Source: an uncultured Bacteroidales bacterium (lineage in GTDB: Bacteria > Bacteroidota > Bacteroidia > Bacteroidales > Muribaculaceae). Taken from it: 64,000 nt of DNA. The position numbers were made by a program, and so were the translations under genes. Below the pieces are notes generated by a model. The model made no database searches. It saw only the letters and a list, made by a program, of their open reading frames with translations, and was not told the origin of the DNA. Numbering within the stretch: position 1 is the stretch's first letter; the number at the start of each line of letters is the position of its first letter. This document shows positions 38,520 to 48,144 of the stretch, one piece after another. The stretch spans positions 37,970 through 101,969 of the forward strand of contig CADAAI010000005.1 in the NCBI GenBank assembly GCA_902785925.1, read 5' to 3'.

Positions 38520-38550
38520 TTGTATATGTGATTATTTCTGATTAAATTTG
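38520..38550 (+). promoter_or_regulatory. Predicted promoter of the 38575-42049 unit
   Basis: TTG (38520-38522), 20 bases, TAAATTTG (38543-38550). Transcription would begin about 20 bases before the ATG at 38575. Confidence 0.6.
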
Positions 38551-38574
38551 TAGCAGAAATAAAACTATACAGTT

Positions 38575-39600
38575 ATGAAAACTAAATTATTGTCGGTTTT
38601 ATGCACTTTGCTGTTGCCGTTAACAAGCACAGGAGCAATAAACCCTTCTTCTCTCACTATAAGTAATAATCCATTAAGTAGCACTGTAGCAACAGAACTG
38701 CTGGGCAAAGCCTATCTGCATCACCAGTCATTACTGAACAATTCTGAAGTTAAAATCATTGATGTGCAGACGAGCGAAAGGTTTACATCTAGTGGAAACA
38801 TTTTGCGAACGATACTGATATGCTCGGTAAACAACGAGAAACTCCCAAATGAGTATTATGCCATAACGCTCAATGGTAAGGATATAGTCGACGGCGTCAT
38901 GCTAGGGCACAATGGAGACTCGAAGATTCTTACTATAAAAGTTCCTCGAGATGAAATGATTTATAGACCATCTCCCGAAATCAGTTTTGACTTCAACGGC
39001 GATACAATCAAGGTATTCAGAACTTATAATTTCTTCACCACTGCAAAAGGAGGCAATTGGTTTATAAAAGAAGGTACAATCTGTAACCCTTTTGTAGTGA
39101 GCAGTAGCGGAACAATCCAGCAACTCAGCCCCAGGGCAACCGCCATACGCGAAGATGGTGACGCCAACTACTTGAGCAAGGACCACAAGCAACCGACACG
39201 TTCAAAAGCTGAAGGAGAGTTCTTCCCATTAGGCATGAGCGTTCTCTTAGTGGCACAATCACCTGTCAGCAGTCCTCTCAACATTGAGCAACTCAACAAT
39301 AATGCCAGCAGCATGATCCAAATTATAGAAAAATATAATGGTAATGCTCCCGAGACCCCTGAAACTCTCAGCGTGATGGAGTTTGCCAAGTGGAGCATCA
39401 ACCTAGGCATGCGTCACAGTAATGAATTCCTCACTTGGATTGCAAAAAATTCCCAGAAAGAACATTTCACTCACTTTATCCAAGCAGTTGCAAGCGATAA
39501 CGAGAACAATGAGCTCAACTGGCTCAAAGAAAGCGTAAAGAGCCTCAAAGACAAGAAAGCCCGCAAGTGGTGGGAGAAGTGGATTAAAAACAATTTATAA
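38575..39600 (+). CDS. Secreted protein of unknown function, first gene of a coupled trio
   Basis: 341 residues with a signal peptide (MKTKLLSVLCTLLLPLTSTGA). The mature part reads as beta-rich at first (LRTILICSVNNEKLPNEYYAITLNGKDIVDG), with a helical, charged C-terminus (NWLKESVKSLKDKKARKWWEKWIK). I recognise no family. Its TAA overlaps the ATG of the patatin gene by one base (TAATG), so production is tied to the phospholipase. Confidence 0.75.
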   Translation: MKTKLLSVLCTLLLPLTSTGAINPSSLTISNNPLSSTVATELLGKAYLHHQSLLNNSEVKIIDVQTSERFTSSGNILRTILICSVNNEKLPNEYYAITLNGKDIVDGVMLGHNGDSKILTIKVPRDEMIYRPSPEISFDFNGDTIKVFRTYNFFTTAKGGNWFIKEGTICNPFVVSSSGTIQQLSPRATAIREDGDANYLSKDHKQPTRSKAEGEFFPLGMSVLLVAQSPVSSPLNIEQLNNNASSMIQIIEKYNGNAPETPETLSVMEFAKWSINLGMRHSNEFLTWIAKNSQKEHFTHFIQAVASDNENNELNWLKESVKSLKDKKARKWWEKWIKNNL

Positions 39601-40382
39601 TGGAAGAAAAGAAATATAATATTGGATTAGCCTTGAGTGGGGGCGGAGTGCGAGGATTTGCACACATTGGCGCCCTGCGAGCACTAGAGGATGTTGGCAT
39701 CAAGCCAGATATCATCGCTGGTGTGAGCGCAGGAAGCATTGTGGCATCATTCTATGCTGCCGGCATGACTGCCGATGAGATATTCGACATAATGGGATAT
39801 GTAGATATGAGCAAGTTTCTGCAAGTCGATATCTCGAAAAGCGGATTTCTCAAGCTCGATAAATTCAAAAAATTCTTAGCAAAGAATTTGCCTGTCGAAA
39901 ATATCGAACAACTAAAACTACCAACCATCATAGCCGCCACCGATATTGAGCAACAACACGAGATGCCATTCACAACAGGCAATATAGCCGAGAGGATTAT
40001 CGCTTCTTGTAGCATCCCACTTGTGTTCAAACCTGTGAAAATCGAGAATAGCTACTATGTGGACGGCGGAGTCTTACACAACTTACCATCATTCTACTTG
40101 CGCCCGATATGCAAAAAGGTGATAGGCATCAACGTTAGTCCTTCTAAGTTAGGTCCCATTAAAATGAATGTCAGGTCACTTGCATATCGTACATATAAAC
40201 TCATGACACTTCGCAATGTTGTGGCCGACAAACAATTGTGCGACTTGCTAGTTGACATTATATCAATTCAGCAAATCAGCACTTTCGACACACGTGCAGC
40301 TAACCGAATTGCACAAAAAGGCTATTTCGAGACAATGAAGATCTTAAAGAACTCACCAATAGTAACAGAATTGAAATCATGA
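39600..40382 (+). CDS. Patatin-like phospholipase
   Basis: A 260-residue acyl hydrolase. The catalytic dyad and oxyanion loop are intact: SGGGVRGFAHIG (about residues 13-24), Ser43 in GVSAGS and Asp155 in YVDGGVLHN. No signal peptide, so it probably acts on membrane lipids or acyl substrates from the cytoplasmic side. It overlaps the upstream gene by one base and the downstream GH13 gene by four bases (ATGA), giving a tightly coupled trio. Substrate unknown. Confidence 0.92.
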   Translation: MEEKKYNIGLALSGGGVRGFAHIGALRALEDVGIKPDIIAGVSAGSIVASFYAAGMTADEIFDIMGYVDMSKFLQVDISKSGFLKLDKFKKFLAKNLPVENIEQLKLPTIIAATDIEQQHEMPFTTGNIAERIIASCSIPLVFKPVKIENSYYVDGGVLHNLPSFYLRPICKKVIGINVSPSKLGPIKMNVRSLAYRTYKLMTLRNVVADKQLCDLLVDIISIQQISTFDTRAANRIAQKGYFETMKILKNSPIVTELKS

Positions 40383-42049
40383 CAATCAACAAGCCAATCA
40401 TCTACCAACTATTACCCAGACTATTTACAAACAACTGCAATAATTGTATTCCTAATGGTACAATAAAACAGAACGGAACAGGGAAGATGAATGACATTAC
40501 AGTACCTGTACTCAAAAAACTGCGTGACTTAGGAGCCACCCACGTGTGGTACACGGGTGTGATTCGTCACGCCTCAAAGACACATTACAAGGATATTCCC
40601 GACTGCAACCCTTACATAGTGAAAGGTAACGCTGGCTCTCCCTATGCAATTACCGACTACTACGACATTGACCCCGACATCGCTGTGAGAATAAAGAACC
40701 GTATGCGTGAGTTTGAACAACTTGTCAAGCGCACACATGAGGCTGGGATGAAAGTCATTATCGATTTCGTGCCTAACCATGTGGCACGTCAGTATCACAG
40801 CATCGCCAAGCCACAAGGAGTAGAAGATTTGGGAGAAAACGACAATAAAGATTGGGCATTCTCACCCGACAACAACTTTTACTATATGCCTGGGGAACAG
40901 TTTGCTCCTGGAATCGACCTAGGACAAGGCGATGACTTCTACTACGAAAAACCAGCGATGGCAACTGGCAACGATTGTTTTCACCCTTATCCCGGAGTCA
41001 ACGACTGGTATGAGACAGTGAAACTCAACTACGGAGTAGATTACGCTACATGGCAAAGGCACTTCTCCCCCATTCCTTCCACATGGCAAAAGATGCTCGA
41101 CATCCTAATGTTTTGGGCAAATAAAGGTATCGACGGCTTCCGTTGCGACATGGTCCACATGGTACCTGTTGAATTCTGGGGGTGGGCAATACCACAAGTG
41201 AAAGAAAAATACTCAAATATCATATTTATAGCCGAACTTTACGACACAGCTATTTACCGCGACTACATCTTCAATGGTCACTTCGATTATCTATACGACA
41301 AAGTGTCGCTTTATGATACATTACGAGCTGTTACATGTGGCAATGCTAGTGCATCGGCCATCACAGGCTGCTGGCAAGCAGTGAAAGGAATTGGCGATCA
41401 CATGCTCAACTTCCTTGAGAACCACGATGAGCAACGCATCGCATCACCACAATTTGCTGACGACCCATTCTGTGCCCTGCCTGCACTTGTGGTTTCAGCA
41501 ACTATCTCACGCTCACCGTTTATGATTTATCAAGGGCAAGAATTGGGAGAACCAGCCCTAGATGCTGAGGGATTCAGCGGGCAAGACGGCCGTACAACCA
41601 TATTTGACTACTGGAGCATTCCTACAATACGCCGATGGTACAACAACGGTAAATGCGACACCACGAAACTGACAAATAGCGAGCGCGAACTTCGTCGATT
41701 CTACAAGAAGTTACTCAGAATCTGTAACAGCGAGAAGGCTATTGCCAAAGGAGAGTTTTACGATTTGATGTATGCCAATTACAATTCTATGAACTTCGAT
41801 AAGGTTTACGCTTATTATCGCCATTATCGCAATGAACATCTGCTGATTATTGCCAACTTTGGTAATCAAGATGAGAACTTCAATCTTAACACGCCACAGC
41901 ATGCTCTCGACACAATGCACTTAAAACCTGGGACCTATCATGCCATAGAGTTGCTCACTTCCAGCAAGATGACCATCACCATTGACCCTGATATCCCAGA
42001 CAATTTCACCATTGGCAGTCGCAATGCTATGATTATCAAATTGATGTGA
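40379..42049 (+). CDS. GH13 alpha-amylase family glycoside hydrolase (cytoplasmic)
   Basis: A 556-residue (beta/alpha)8 glycosidase without a signal peptide. Conserved GH13 regions: DFVPNHVAR (region I, near 129), GFRCDMVH with nucleophile Asp257 (region II), IAELYD with acid/base Glu286 (region III), and NFLENHDEQR with Asp350 (region IV). A C-terminal beta domain (LLIIANFGNQDENFNLNTP) completes the enzyme. It probably acts on stored glycogen or imported maltooligosaccharides; exact specificity is uncertain. The ATG overlaps the patatin stop. Confidence 0.92.
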   Translation: MTINKPIIYQLLPRLFTNNCNNCIPNGTIKQNGTGKMNDITVPVLKKLRDLGATHVWYTGVIRHASKTHYKDIPDCNPYIVKGNAGSPYAITDYYDIDPDIAVRIKNRMREFEQLVKRTHEAGMKVIIDFVPNHVARQYHSIAKPQGVEDLGENDNKDWAFSPDNNFYYMPGEQFAPGIDLGQGDDFYYEKPAMATGNDCFHPYPGVNDWYETVKLNYGVDYATWQRHFSPIPSTWQKMLDILMFWANKGIDGFRCDMVHMVPVEFWGWAIPQVKEKYSNIIFIAELYDTAIYRDYIFNGHFDYLYDKVSLYDTLRAVTCGNASASAITGCWQAVKGIGDHMLNFLENHDEQRIASPQFADDPFCALPALVVSATISRSPFMIYQGQELGEPALDAEGFSGQDGRTTIFDYWSIPTIRRWYNNGKCDTTKLTNSERELRRFYKKLLRICNSEKAIAKGEFYDLMYANYNSMNFDKVYAYYRHYRNEHLLIIANFGNQDENFNLNTPQHALDTMHLKPGTYHAIELLTSSKMTITIDPDIPDNFTIGSRNAMIIKLM

Positions 42050-42100
42050 TTTTCATAAAATTATTTTCAATATATTATAGGATTAAACAAAATTATATAT

Positions 42101-42108
42101 TACTTTTG
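42101..42108 (+). promoter_or_regulatory. Predicted -7 element of prs
   Basis: TACTTTTG fits TAnnTTTG and lies 27 bases before the prs ATG. No clear -33 half. Confidence 0.45.
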
Positions 42109-42134
42109 CACATAGATTTTAGACCTTCGTTATT

Positions 42135-43079
42135 ATGAGCAAAAAACCGTTCAAAATTTTTTCGGGCAGATACTCAAGATATCTTGCCGATGAGATAGCC
42201 AAGAAACTCGGCATTGAAGTTGGTGAAATGCTAGTAAATGAATTTGCCGATGGTGAGTTTCAAGTGTCGTACGAAGAATCGGTGCGTGGCGATGAGATTT
42301 ACCTTGTCCAGTCAATGTTTCCTCCCACCGACAACCTAATGGAACTACTGCTCATGATTGACGCAGCCAAGAGAGCTTCGGCCAAGTCGGTTACCGCAGT
42401 GATTCCTTACTTTGGATGGGCGCGTCAAGATCGCAAAGACCGTCCACGCGTGTCAATCGCCGCTAAGCTAGTGGCAGGAATGCTCACCACTGCGGGAGTC
42501 GATAGCATCATCACAATGGACTTGCATGCCGATCAGATTCAAGGTTTCTTTAACCTGCCTCTCAACCACCTCTACGCATCTTCGGTATTTGTGCCCTATA
42601 TCAACAAGCTAAAGCTTAAAGATATGGTATTTGCTTCGCCCGACGTGGGTGGTGCCAAGCGTGTTTTGGAGTATGCCAAGCATTATAAGGTTCCCATGGC
42701 ATTGTGTCACAAGCAACGTGCTCGCGCCAATGTAGTAGAGAAGATGACTATCATAGGCGAAGTCAAAGATAAGAACGTGATTCTAGTTGACGACATGATC
42801 GATACCGCAGGAACCATCTGCACCGCTGCCAAGGTGATGATGGACAATGGCGCCAAGTCGGTTAGAGTGATTGCCTCTCACGGCGTTATGAGCGACCCTG
42901 CCACCGAGCGTATTAACCAAAGCCCCATTACCGAGGTTGTTATCTCCGACTCAATCAATTACGACACTTCGCGCAGTGAGAAGATAAAGAGGGTTTCGGT
43001 CGCTGGACTCATTGCTGAAACTATACAGCGCATCAACGACCACGAGTCAATCAGCTCGCAGTATATAATCAACCATTAA
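42135..43079 (+). CDS. prs: Ribose-phosphate pyrophosphokinase (PRPP synthetase)
   Basis: A 314-residue class I enzyme making PRPP from ribose 5-phosphate and ATP, the precursor of nucleotides, histidine and tryptophan. It shows FSGRYSRYLADEIAKKLG, GEFQVSYEESVRGDEIYLVQS, the flexible catalytic region YFGWARQDRKDRPR, MDLHADQIQGFF, and the PRPP-binding loop VDDMIDTAGTICTA. Length is standard. Monocistronic, ended by a strong terminator. Confidence 0.98.
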   Translation: MSKKPFKIFSGRYSRYLADEIAKKLGIEVGEMLVNEFADGEFQVSYEESVRGDEIYLVQSMFPPTDNLMELLLMIDAAKRASAKSVTAVIPYFGWARQDRKDRPRVSIAAKLVAGMLTTAGVDSIITMDLHADQIQGFFNLPLNHLYASSVFVPYINKLKLKDMVFASPDVGGAKRVLEYAKHYKVPMALCHKQRARANVVEKMTIIGEVKDKNVILVDDMIDTAGTICTAAKVMMDNGAKSVRVIASHGVMSDPATERINQSPITEVVISDSINYDTSRSEKIKRVSVAGLIAETIQRINDHESISSQYIINH

Positions 43080-43097
43080 TAAGCTAATTCACAACAC

Positions 43098-43139
43098 ATA
43101 ATCAGGTGCCTCTAAAAAAAGTGGCACCTGATTATTTTT
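43098..43139. terminator. Bidirectional terminator after prs
   Basis: A perfect 13-pair stem (43098-43110 with 43123-43135) followed by TTTT on the plus strand. It lies between convergent genes and can also end the LysE/CBM9 transcript. Confidence 0.85.
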
Positions 43140-43159
43140 CCGGCCTCAATAGTAAAGAC

Positions 43160-43906
43160 TTAACGACGCCCAAATAGCTTGCAAAAAACTTTTTTCAGAC
43201 CTTTTGGCTCGTTAATCTGTGATGTTTCAATTACTTCCCTGGACGGCTCTACCTCTTTAGGAGCTTTAAACCACAGCGTGCCAAAGCTGTCTGGACGGTG
43301 GAAATCGGGCTTAGGAGCATTTATAGGATTCCACGACACATAATGACGATGTGCGGTCTTTCCAGCACATTTATAGAAATTACCCTTAATATACTCAGGT
43401 AAATTGTCGGCATCAAGACCCACCAGCGACAACGGAATCGAGACAGTTAGATCCCAACAATAGGTCCCCTCCTGCTCTTGAATGGGCTCAGTGCCACATG
43501 CCGCATAACGTTCAATCGATGAAAGCTCGCTCTGGGTAAGCCTTGTGGGAGCAGGACGCTCAATGCGATGGCTACCGTTCAATGTGCCAATGCAGTTAAA
43601 CTCAAAATTCCAGTACTCATCATTACCGGGCACCTGCATAAAGAACTCTACGCAGCTGTCGTCGGCAACAGGACTCAAGTCCACGGTGTTGACAGCACGC
43701 AAGTCATTACTTATAACCGAAAAAAACACATAAAGCCGAGTCCCAGACACGGCTATCACAAAAGTTGTGTAAGGTTTATAGGGAAATTCCTCGCTCCAGT
43801 TCACACTAGCTATCACTTGATGCTCAACATTCGAATCAAGATACTCGCCCACTGTGCGCAGCGGCATCTTGTCAAGTTGCGGAAGGGAAATTATCTGACA
43901 ATCCAT
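43160..43906 (-). CDS. CBM9-like carbohydrate-binding domain protein
   Basis: 248 residues from ATG 43906-43904, a start that shares one base with the TGA of the LysE-family gene (TGATG). The frame is open 31 codons further, but only inside the upstream gene. The protein resembles carbohydrate-binding family 9-like proteins: DLSPVADDSCVEFFMQVPGNDEYW, NFEFNCIGTLNGSHR, and a C-terminal KCAGKTAHRHYVSWNPI. No signal peptide with this start, so where it would bind sugar is unclear; the ligand is unknown. Confidence 0.8.
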   Translation of the reverse strand: MDCQIISLPQLDKMPLRTVGEYLDSNVEHQVIASVNWSEEFPYKPYTTFVIAVSGTRLYVFFSVISNDLRAVNTVDLSPVADDSCVEFFMQVPGNDEYWNFEFNCIGTLNGSHRIERPAPTRLTQSELSSIERYAACGTEPIQEQEGTYCWDLTVSIPLSLVGLDADNLPEYIKGNFYKCAGKTAHRHYVSWNPINAPKPDFHRPDSFGTLWFKAPKEVEPSREVIETSQINEPKGLKKVFCKLFGRR

Positions 43907-44553
43907 CAAATCACATGAAAATAGGTGAGCAAGCCCGAAATCAAACCATAGACGGCAAGAATAAGGATAATACTTCCCATAATCTTGTTTATCAACCACA
44001 TACTGTTGATATTGAATTTAGAGCGTAGTTTGTCAACGAGATAAGTGATTGCCATCCACCACAGCAATGCCCCCACAACAATGAAAGCATAACCAATGAT
44101 ATAGTGGTAGAAGAAATACTCTGATGATGGGAAACCAAATCGGGCAAACAATGGGAATATCAGGAAGATAATCAAAGGATTTGAAAGGGTAAACGCAAAG
44201 CCCGTAACGGCATCGTGTGTGTAGTTCACCTTTATCTCATCATCATGATTCAGACCTTTTACGGGGCTTCGCAATATCATGAAAATCGCAAATATAATGA
44301 GCACAATACTACCACCAATCTGAAACAAATTCTGATGAGCTGTAATAAAATCGGTCACAAACGACAAACCCAAACCAGCCAATAGGCAATAGAACAAGTC
44401 GGAGGCTGCAGCACCGAGTCCGGTGTACAGACCACTCTTGCGACCTTTTTCCATTGTCCGTTGGATAACTAGAATACCGATTGGGCCCATCGGGGCCGAC
44501 AAGATAATACCTACCGACAAGCAACCTATTATTATGGATATTATAGTTCCCAT
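43906..44553 (-). CDS. LysE family amino-acid exporter / translocator
   Basis: A 215-residue, six-helix membrane protein. ATG 44553-44551 (MGTIISIIIGCLSVGIILSAPMGPIG) gives the standard LysE/RhtB N-terminus; the open frame extends 30 codons further without need. The helix-1 signature APMGPIGILVIQRTMEKGRK is clear, and KSGLYTGLGAAASDLFYCLLAG follows. It would export small metabolites, probably amino acids. The coupling with a carbohydrate-binding-like protein is unexplained. Confidence 0.88.
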   Translation of the reverse strand: MGTIISIIIGCLSVGIILSAPMGPIGILVIQRTMEKGRKSGLYTGLGAAASDLFYCLLAGLGLSFVTDFITAHQNLFQIGGSIVLIIFAIFMILRSPVKGLNHDDEIKVNYTHDAVTGFAFTLSNPLIIFLIFPLFARFGFPSSEYFFYHYIIGYAFIVVGALLWWMAITYLVDKLRSKFNINSMWLINKIMGSIILILAVYGLISGLLTYFHVI

Positions 44554-44695
44554 TTTGTAAAACAGCGACAAAGTTACTAAAAATAATGTCATTTTAAGTA
44601 ATTTTGACCAAAAAAAATCTTTTTTATTTACCATCTCAAGCAAAACGTACCATATTTAGATAAAATAGGCCGTATCTCAGAAAAACTCAAAAAAA

Positions 44696-44727
44696 TTTGG
44701 TTGTTCATTTGAATTACACTAATTTTG
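44696..44727 (+). promoter_or_regulatory. Predicted promoter of the 44747 gene
   Basis: TTTG (44696-44699), 20 bases, TAATTTTG (44720-44727), a full match to the Bacteroidota consensus. Transcription would start near 44731, leaving a leader of about 16 bases. Confidence 0.7.
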
Positions 44728-44746
44728 GATAAATTTCTCGACATTC

Positions 44747-45865
44747 ATGAAAAAATTGATTTACGCTATATCGATATTGGTTCTTGCCTGTAATGCGCAA
44801 GCAATCACCCTCTATAATACTGTCTACAACAACTTTAAACTTATAAATCTCAGCAACAAAGCGTCAATAGTAGGCAATTACCTGCAGCTCGACAACCCCA
44901 CTGACACCTACTTAATAGCCACTGATTCAACCGAAATTGATGCATACACAAGTTACAAATACTATATCCGTTTTGCCAATCTACACAACAAAGAGGGCAA
45001 GAATTACAAGGTGCGTGATGCTCAAGGCAAAACAAAGTCGATAGCATCTACCGAATGTGGAATAGTGTTCAATTACACCGCCAGTGGCTATTGGATGGTC
45101 TCGGTGAGCTGCTCCAATTCAAGTCTCTATAATGAGAGTGTCGACACCCGCAGCATGACACTAGCTCTATCAAGAGTCCACAACGGCAAAAAATCCATAA
45201 TCCAAAAAATAACACTCGACAAGGACGTCAATCTCGATGAGAGTTACAACTATCTGGGTGTCAATGTTGATGACAATGAAGTCGCAATAAAAATTGGTAA
45301 AGATGAACTCAATGAGGTAATGACTCACAACTTTACAGAACAAGAGCGAGAAGCATCGTTTGGAGTGCCAAGCAACAAAGTTGGATACTTTGTGGGGCCA
45401 GGCGCCAAGATTTCTATCGAGAGAACAGTACTCTCCTTTGACAACGAAAACAACTCGAATGCTATCAACCTCGAGACGCAATGGACACGCGAGGCACTAG
45501 ACCGACACTTTGCCGCATCTAAGAATCCGTATGAGGGCTATTGGACCTACCTCGACCGTGACATGGAGGACAGGTGGCTCAAACTAGGAGGTCGCTACAC
45601 CATAGCTCTGGTTGAGACCGAGAAAGGATACGACGTGATATATGTTGACGGAGCGCAAGTAAAGAAGTCGCAATGGCATCTGGGAATGAAAAAGGGAGAA
45701 ATGATTAAAACTATATTTACCGACAACTTTACAGGCCTTTGGCATGATGCCACTCAAGAGACCATTGATCAGGACGTATATGTAACCTTTGAGAGTGGAG
45801 TAATTTTATGCTTCAAATTCCCAGTCTACAAGAGCCAAATTAGATTCTCTAAAGTACTGCAATAA
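44747..45865 (+). CDS. Secreted protein of unknown function
   Basis: 372 residues with a signal peptide (MKKLIYAISILVLACNAQA). The mature protein is beta-rich, with an N-terminal half reminiscent of a concanavalin-like or laminin-G-like sandwich (YWMVSVSCSNSSLYNES, KVGYFVGPGAKISIERTVLSFDN). A distinct C-terminal part begins WTREALDRHFAASKNPYEGYWTYLDRDMED. I do not recognise the family. Monocistronic. Confidence 0.78.
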   Translation: MKKLIYAISILVLACNAQAITLYNTVYNNFKLINLSNKASIVGNYLQLDNPTDTYLIATDSTEIDAYTSYKYYIRFANLHNKEGKNYKVRDAQGKTKSIASTECGIVFNYTASGYWMVSVSCSNSSLYNESVDTRSMTLALSRVHNGKKSIIQKITLDKDVNLDESYNYLGVNVDDNEVAIKIGKDELNEVMTHNFTEQEREASFGVPSNKVGYFVGPGAKISIERTVLSFDNENNSNAINLETQWTREALDRHFAASKNPYEGYWTYLDRDMEDRWLKLGGRYTIALVETEKGYDVIYVDGAQVKKSQWHLGMKKGEMIKTIFTDNFTGLWHDATQETIDQDVYVTFESGVILCFKFPVYKSQIRFSKVLQ

Positions 45866-45961
45866 TTCGTTGATTTCACCAACAACAAAACTAAAAAATT
45901 ATTTTTTTGAAAATAACATTTTTTATTCATTTTTTTAGGCAATATAATAACTTTATTTATT

Positions 45962-45969
45962 TAACTTTG
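45962..45969 (+). promoter_or_regulatory. Predicted -7 element of the dCMP deaminase operon
   Basis: TAACTTTG matches TAnnTTTG, about 85 bases before the ATG at 46055. No -33 half at the expected distance. Confidence 0.4.
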
Positions 45970-46054
45970 TAGTTGAATTTGTTGCATATTGTAGTAATCA
46001 TTTTGACAAAGACTATTATTAATTTGTTTTTCAGGCCATTATGGCTCATTCGTC

Positions 46055-46477
46055 ATGGATAAGCAAGAACTTCTCGACATCAGATACCTGCGCATGGCCC
46101 AAATATGGGCCGAGAACTCATATTGCAAGCGCCGCCAGGTGGGAGCACTCATCGTCAAGGACAAGATGATTATCTCCGACGGATACAATGGTACGCCCGT
46201 AGGATTTGAGAATGTGTGTGAGGATGACGAAAACCACACTAAACCCTATGTACTGCATGCCGAAGCTAACGCCATCACCAAAGTGGCACAAAGCAACAAC
46301 AGCAGCAAAAATGCCACTCTCTATGTCACCTCGTCGCCTTGCATCGAATGTGCCAAGCTCATCATTCAGTCGGGAATAAAACGCGTGGTTTTCGGTGAGA
46401 TCTACCGCCTTACTGATGGAATAGAACTATTGCAGCGTGCAGGCATCGAGTGCGTGCAACTTGACTTCAATAACTAA
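46055..46477 (+). CDS. Deoxycytidylate (dCMP) deaminase family protein
   Basis: A 140-residue zinc deaminase. Zinc ligands and catalytic Glu are visible as His68-Ala-Glu70 (VLHAEANAI) and Cys96-x2-Cys99 (SSPCIECAKLII). GYNGTPVGFENVCEDDE before the HAE motif is the substrate-binding stretch of dCMP deaminases (ComEB type). It would supply dUMP for thymidylate synthesis. First gene of a plus-strand operon with S41 protease 26 bases downstream. Confidence 0.93.
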   Translation: MDKQELLDIRYLRMAQIWAENSYCKRRQVGALIVKDKMIISDGYNGTPVGFENVCEDDENHTKPYVLHAEANAITKVAQSNNSSKNATLYVTSSPCIECAKLIIQSGIKRVVFGEIYRLTDGIELLQRAGIECVQLDFNN

Positions 46478-46503
46478 AGCCCATTTCCTATCAAGCAATC
46501 ACA

Positions 46504-48138
46504 ATGGAGAAAAAAAGAGATTATAGTGCATGGCTACCATTAGCTATCGCCATTTCGGCAATAGTAGGTATTGTTGTGGGCATTTTCATGGGCAACCCCT
46601 TTTCAAGCAACACCTATTCCACACAAAGTGACCGAAAGCTGAACACCATTTTGAATCTCATCTCGCAAGAGTATGTCGACGACAGCATCAAAACTTATGA
46701 CTTGATTGAGATGTCGATTCCTGCTATTCTTGCTAATCTCGACCCACATAGCTCCTACCTCTCGGCACGCGAGCTCATGGCAGCTCAGGAAGAACTGAAT
46801 GGCAGCTTCTCGGGTATTGGCGTATCATTCCAAATGATGAATGACACAATCGTTGTTCTTGAGGTGATACCTGGCGGTCCCAGCGACAAGGCTGGCCTGA
46901 TGGCTGGCGATAAGATAGTGTCGATTGAAGATAGCATATGGGTGGGCTCTCTTATCGACGCCAACAAAGTGCGTGAGAAATTGCGCGGCGCCAAAGGCAC
47001 TAAGGTGAAAGTGGGTATTGTTAGGGCTGGTACACCTAAGCAACTTTCGTTTGTTATCACTCGAGGCGACATTCCGCTCAACTCTGTCGACTCCTACTAT
47101 ATGCTAGACAAGACCACTGGCTATGTCAAAGTGTCACAGTTTGGGCGAAACACATACAATGAATTTGTCAACGCACTGAACTCACTCAAGAATCAAGGCG
47201 CAAAGCGATTTATGGTAGACTTGCGAGGCAATGGTGGTGGATATCTCGAGATTGCCATTATCATGGCCAATGAGTTCCTACCACCCAACAGGCTCATAGT
47301 TAGCACCAAAGGGCGCTATCGCCGTGATGAGACAACAGCCTACAGCAATGGTAACGGCCAGTTCCTTGACGAGGAACTTGTGGTGCTCATTGACGAGTTC
47401 TCGGCAAGTGCAAGCGAAATCTTTGCCGGTGCTATCCAGGACAATGACCGAGGCCTTATTATTGGATGCCGTTCGTTTGGTAAAGGACTGGTGCAAAAAC
47501 AGTTTGATTTGCCAGACAAGAGCGCCATTCGACTCACTATAGCAAAGTACTACACTCCCTCGGGTCGGTGCATCCAAAAACCCTACGACAACGGAGAAAG
47601 CGCCTATCAGAAGGACATCCTCGACCGTTATAGCAATGGAGAGTTATACAGTAAGGACAGCATAAAGATTGATAAGTCAAAGATTTTTGAGACAACTACA
47701 GGACGCAAGGTCTACAGCGGAGGTGGCATTATTCCCGACATTTTTGTACCTCGCGACACAACTGGATTCTCGTCCTACTATGCTGCAGTGTTTGCGGCTG
47801 GTCTCATTCAAGAGTATGCGCTTAAGTATGTAACCGAGAATCGCACTGAGCTTAGCAAGATGAGTGATTACAAGCAGCTGTTGCGCAATCTGCCGGCCAA
47901 CGATGACTTGCTCAACGACTTCGTAAAATATGCTGCCGACAAGGGCGTGCCAGCTCGATGGTACTACATCCATCAGTCGCAGGACATTATCACAAGCGTC
48001 ATCAAGGGACTTATTGCACGTGACATTTTCGGGCAGAGTGCATACTATCCTATTGTAAACCGCAATGACAAGACTATAGAGACTGCACTCAAGGCACTCA
48101 ACAAGCACAAGGCAGCTTTCCCTATCACCAATTATTAA
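46504..48138 (+). CDS. S41 family C-terminal processing peptidase (PDZ protease)
   Basis: A 544-residue membrane-anchored periplasmic protease. An N-terminal helix (LPLAIAISAIVGIVVGIFM) is followed by LDPHSSYLSAREL, a PDZ domain (GIGVSFQMMNDTIVVLEVIPGGPSDKAGL) and the S41 core. The catalytic Ser lies in DEFSASASEIFAGA and the Lys in GCRSFGKGLVQKQ. A C-terminal helical extension (about residues 420-544) is typical of Bacteroidota homologues. It may trim or remove envelope proteins. It stops 6 bases before the cyclo-ligase gene. Confidence 0.95.
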   Translation: MEKKRDYSAWLPLAIAISAIVGIVVGIFMGNPFSSNTYSTQSDRKLNTILNLISQEYVDDSIKTYDLIEMSIPAILANLDPHSSYLSARELMAAQEELNGSFSGIGVSFQMMNDTIVVLEVIPGGPSDKAGLMAGDKIVSIEDSIWVGSLIDANKVREKLRGAKGTKVKVGIVRAGTPKQLSFVITRGDIPLNSVDSYYMLDKTTGYVKVSQFGRNTYNEFVNALNSLKNQGAKRFMVDLRGNGGGYLEIAIIMANEFLPPNRLIVSTKGRYRRDETTAYSNGNGQFLDEELVVLIDEFSASASEIFAGAIQDNDRGLIIGCRSFGKGLVQKQFDLPDKSAIRLTIAKYYTPSGRCIQKPYDNGESAYQKDILDRYSNGELYSKDSIKIDKSKIFETTTGRKVYSGGGIIPDIFVPRDTTGFSSYYAAVFAAGLIQEYALKYVTENRTELSKMSDYKQLLRNLPANDDLLNDFVKYAADKGVPARWYYIHQSQDIITSVIKGLIARDIFGQSAYYPIVNRNDKTIETALKALNKHKAAFPITNY

Positions 48139-48144
48139 AACACT

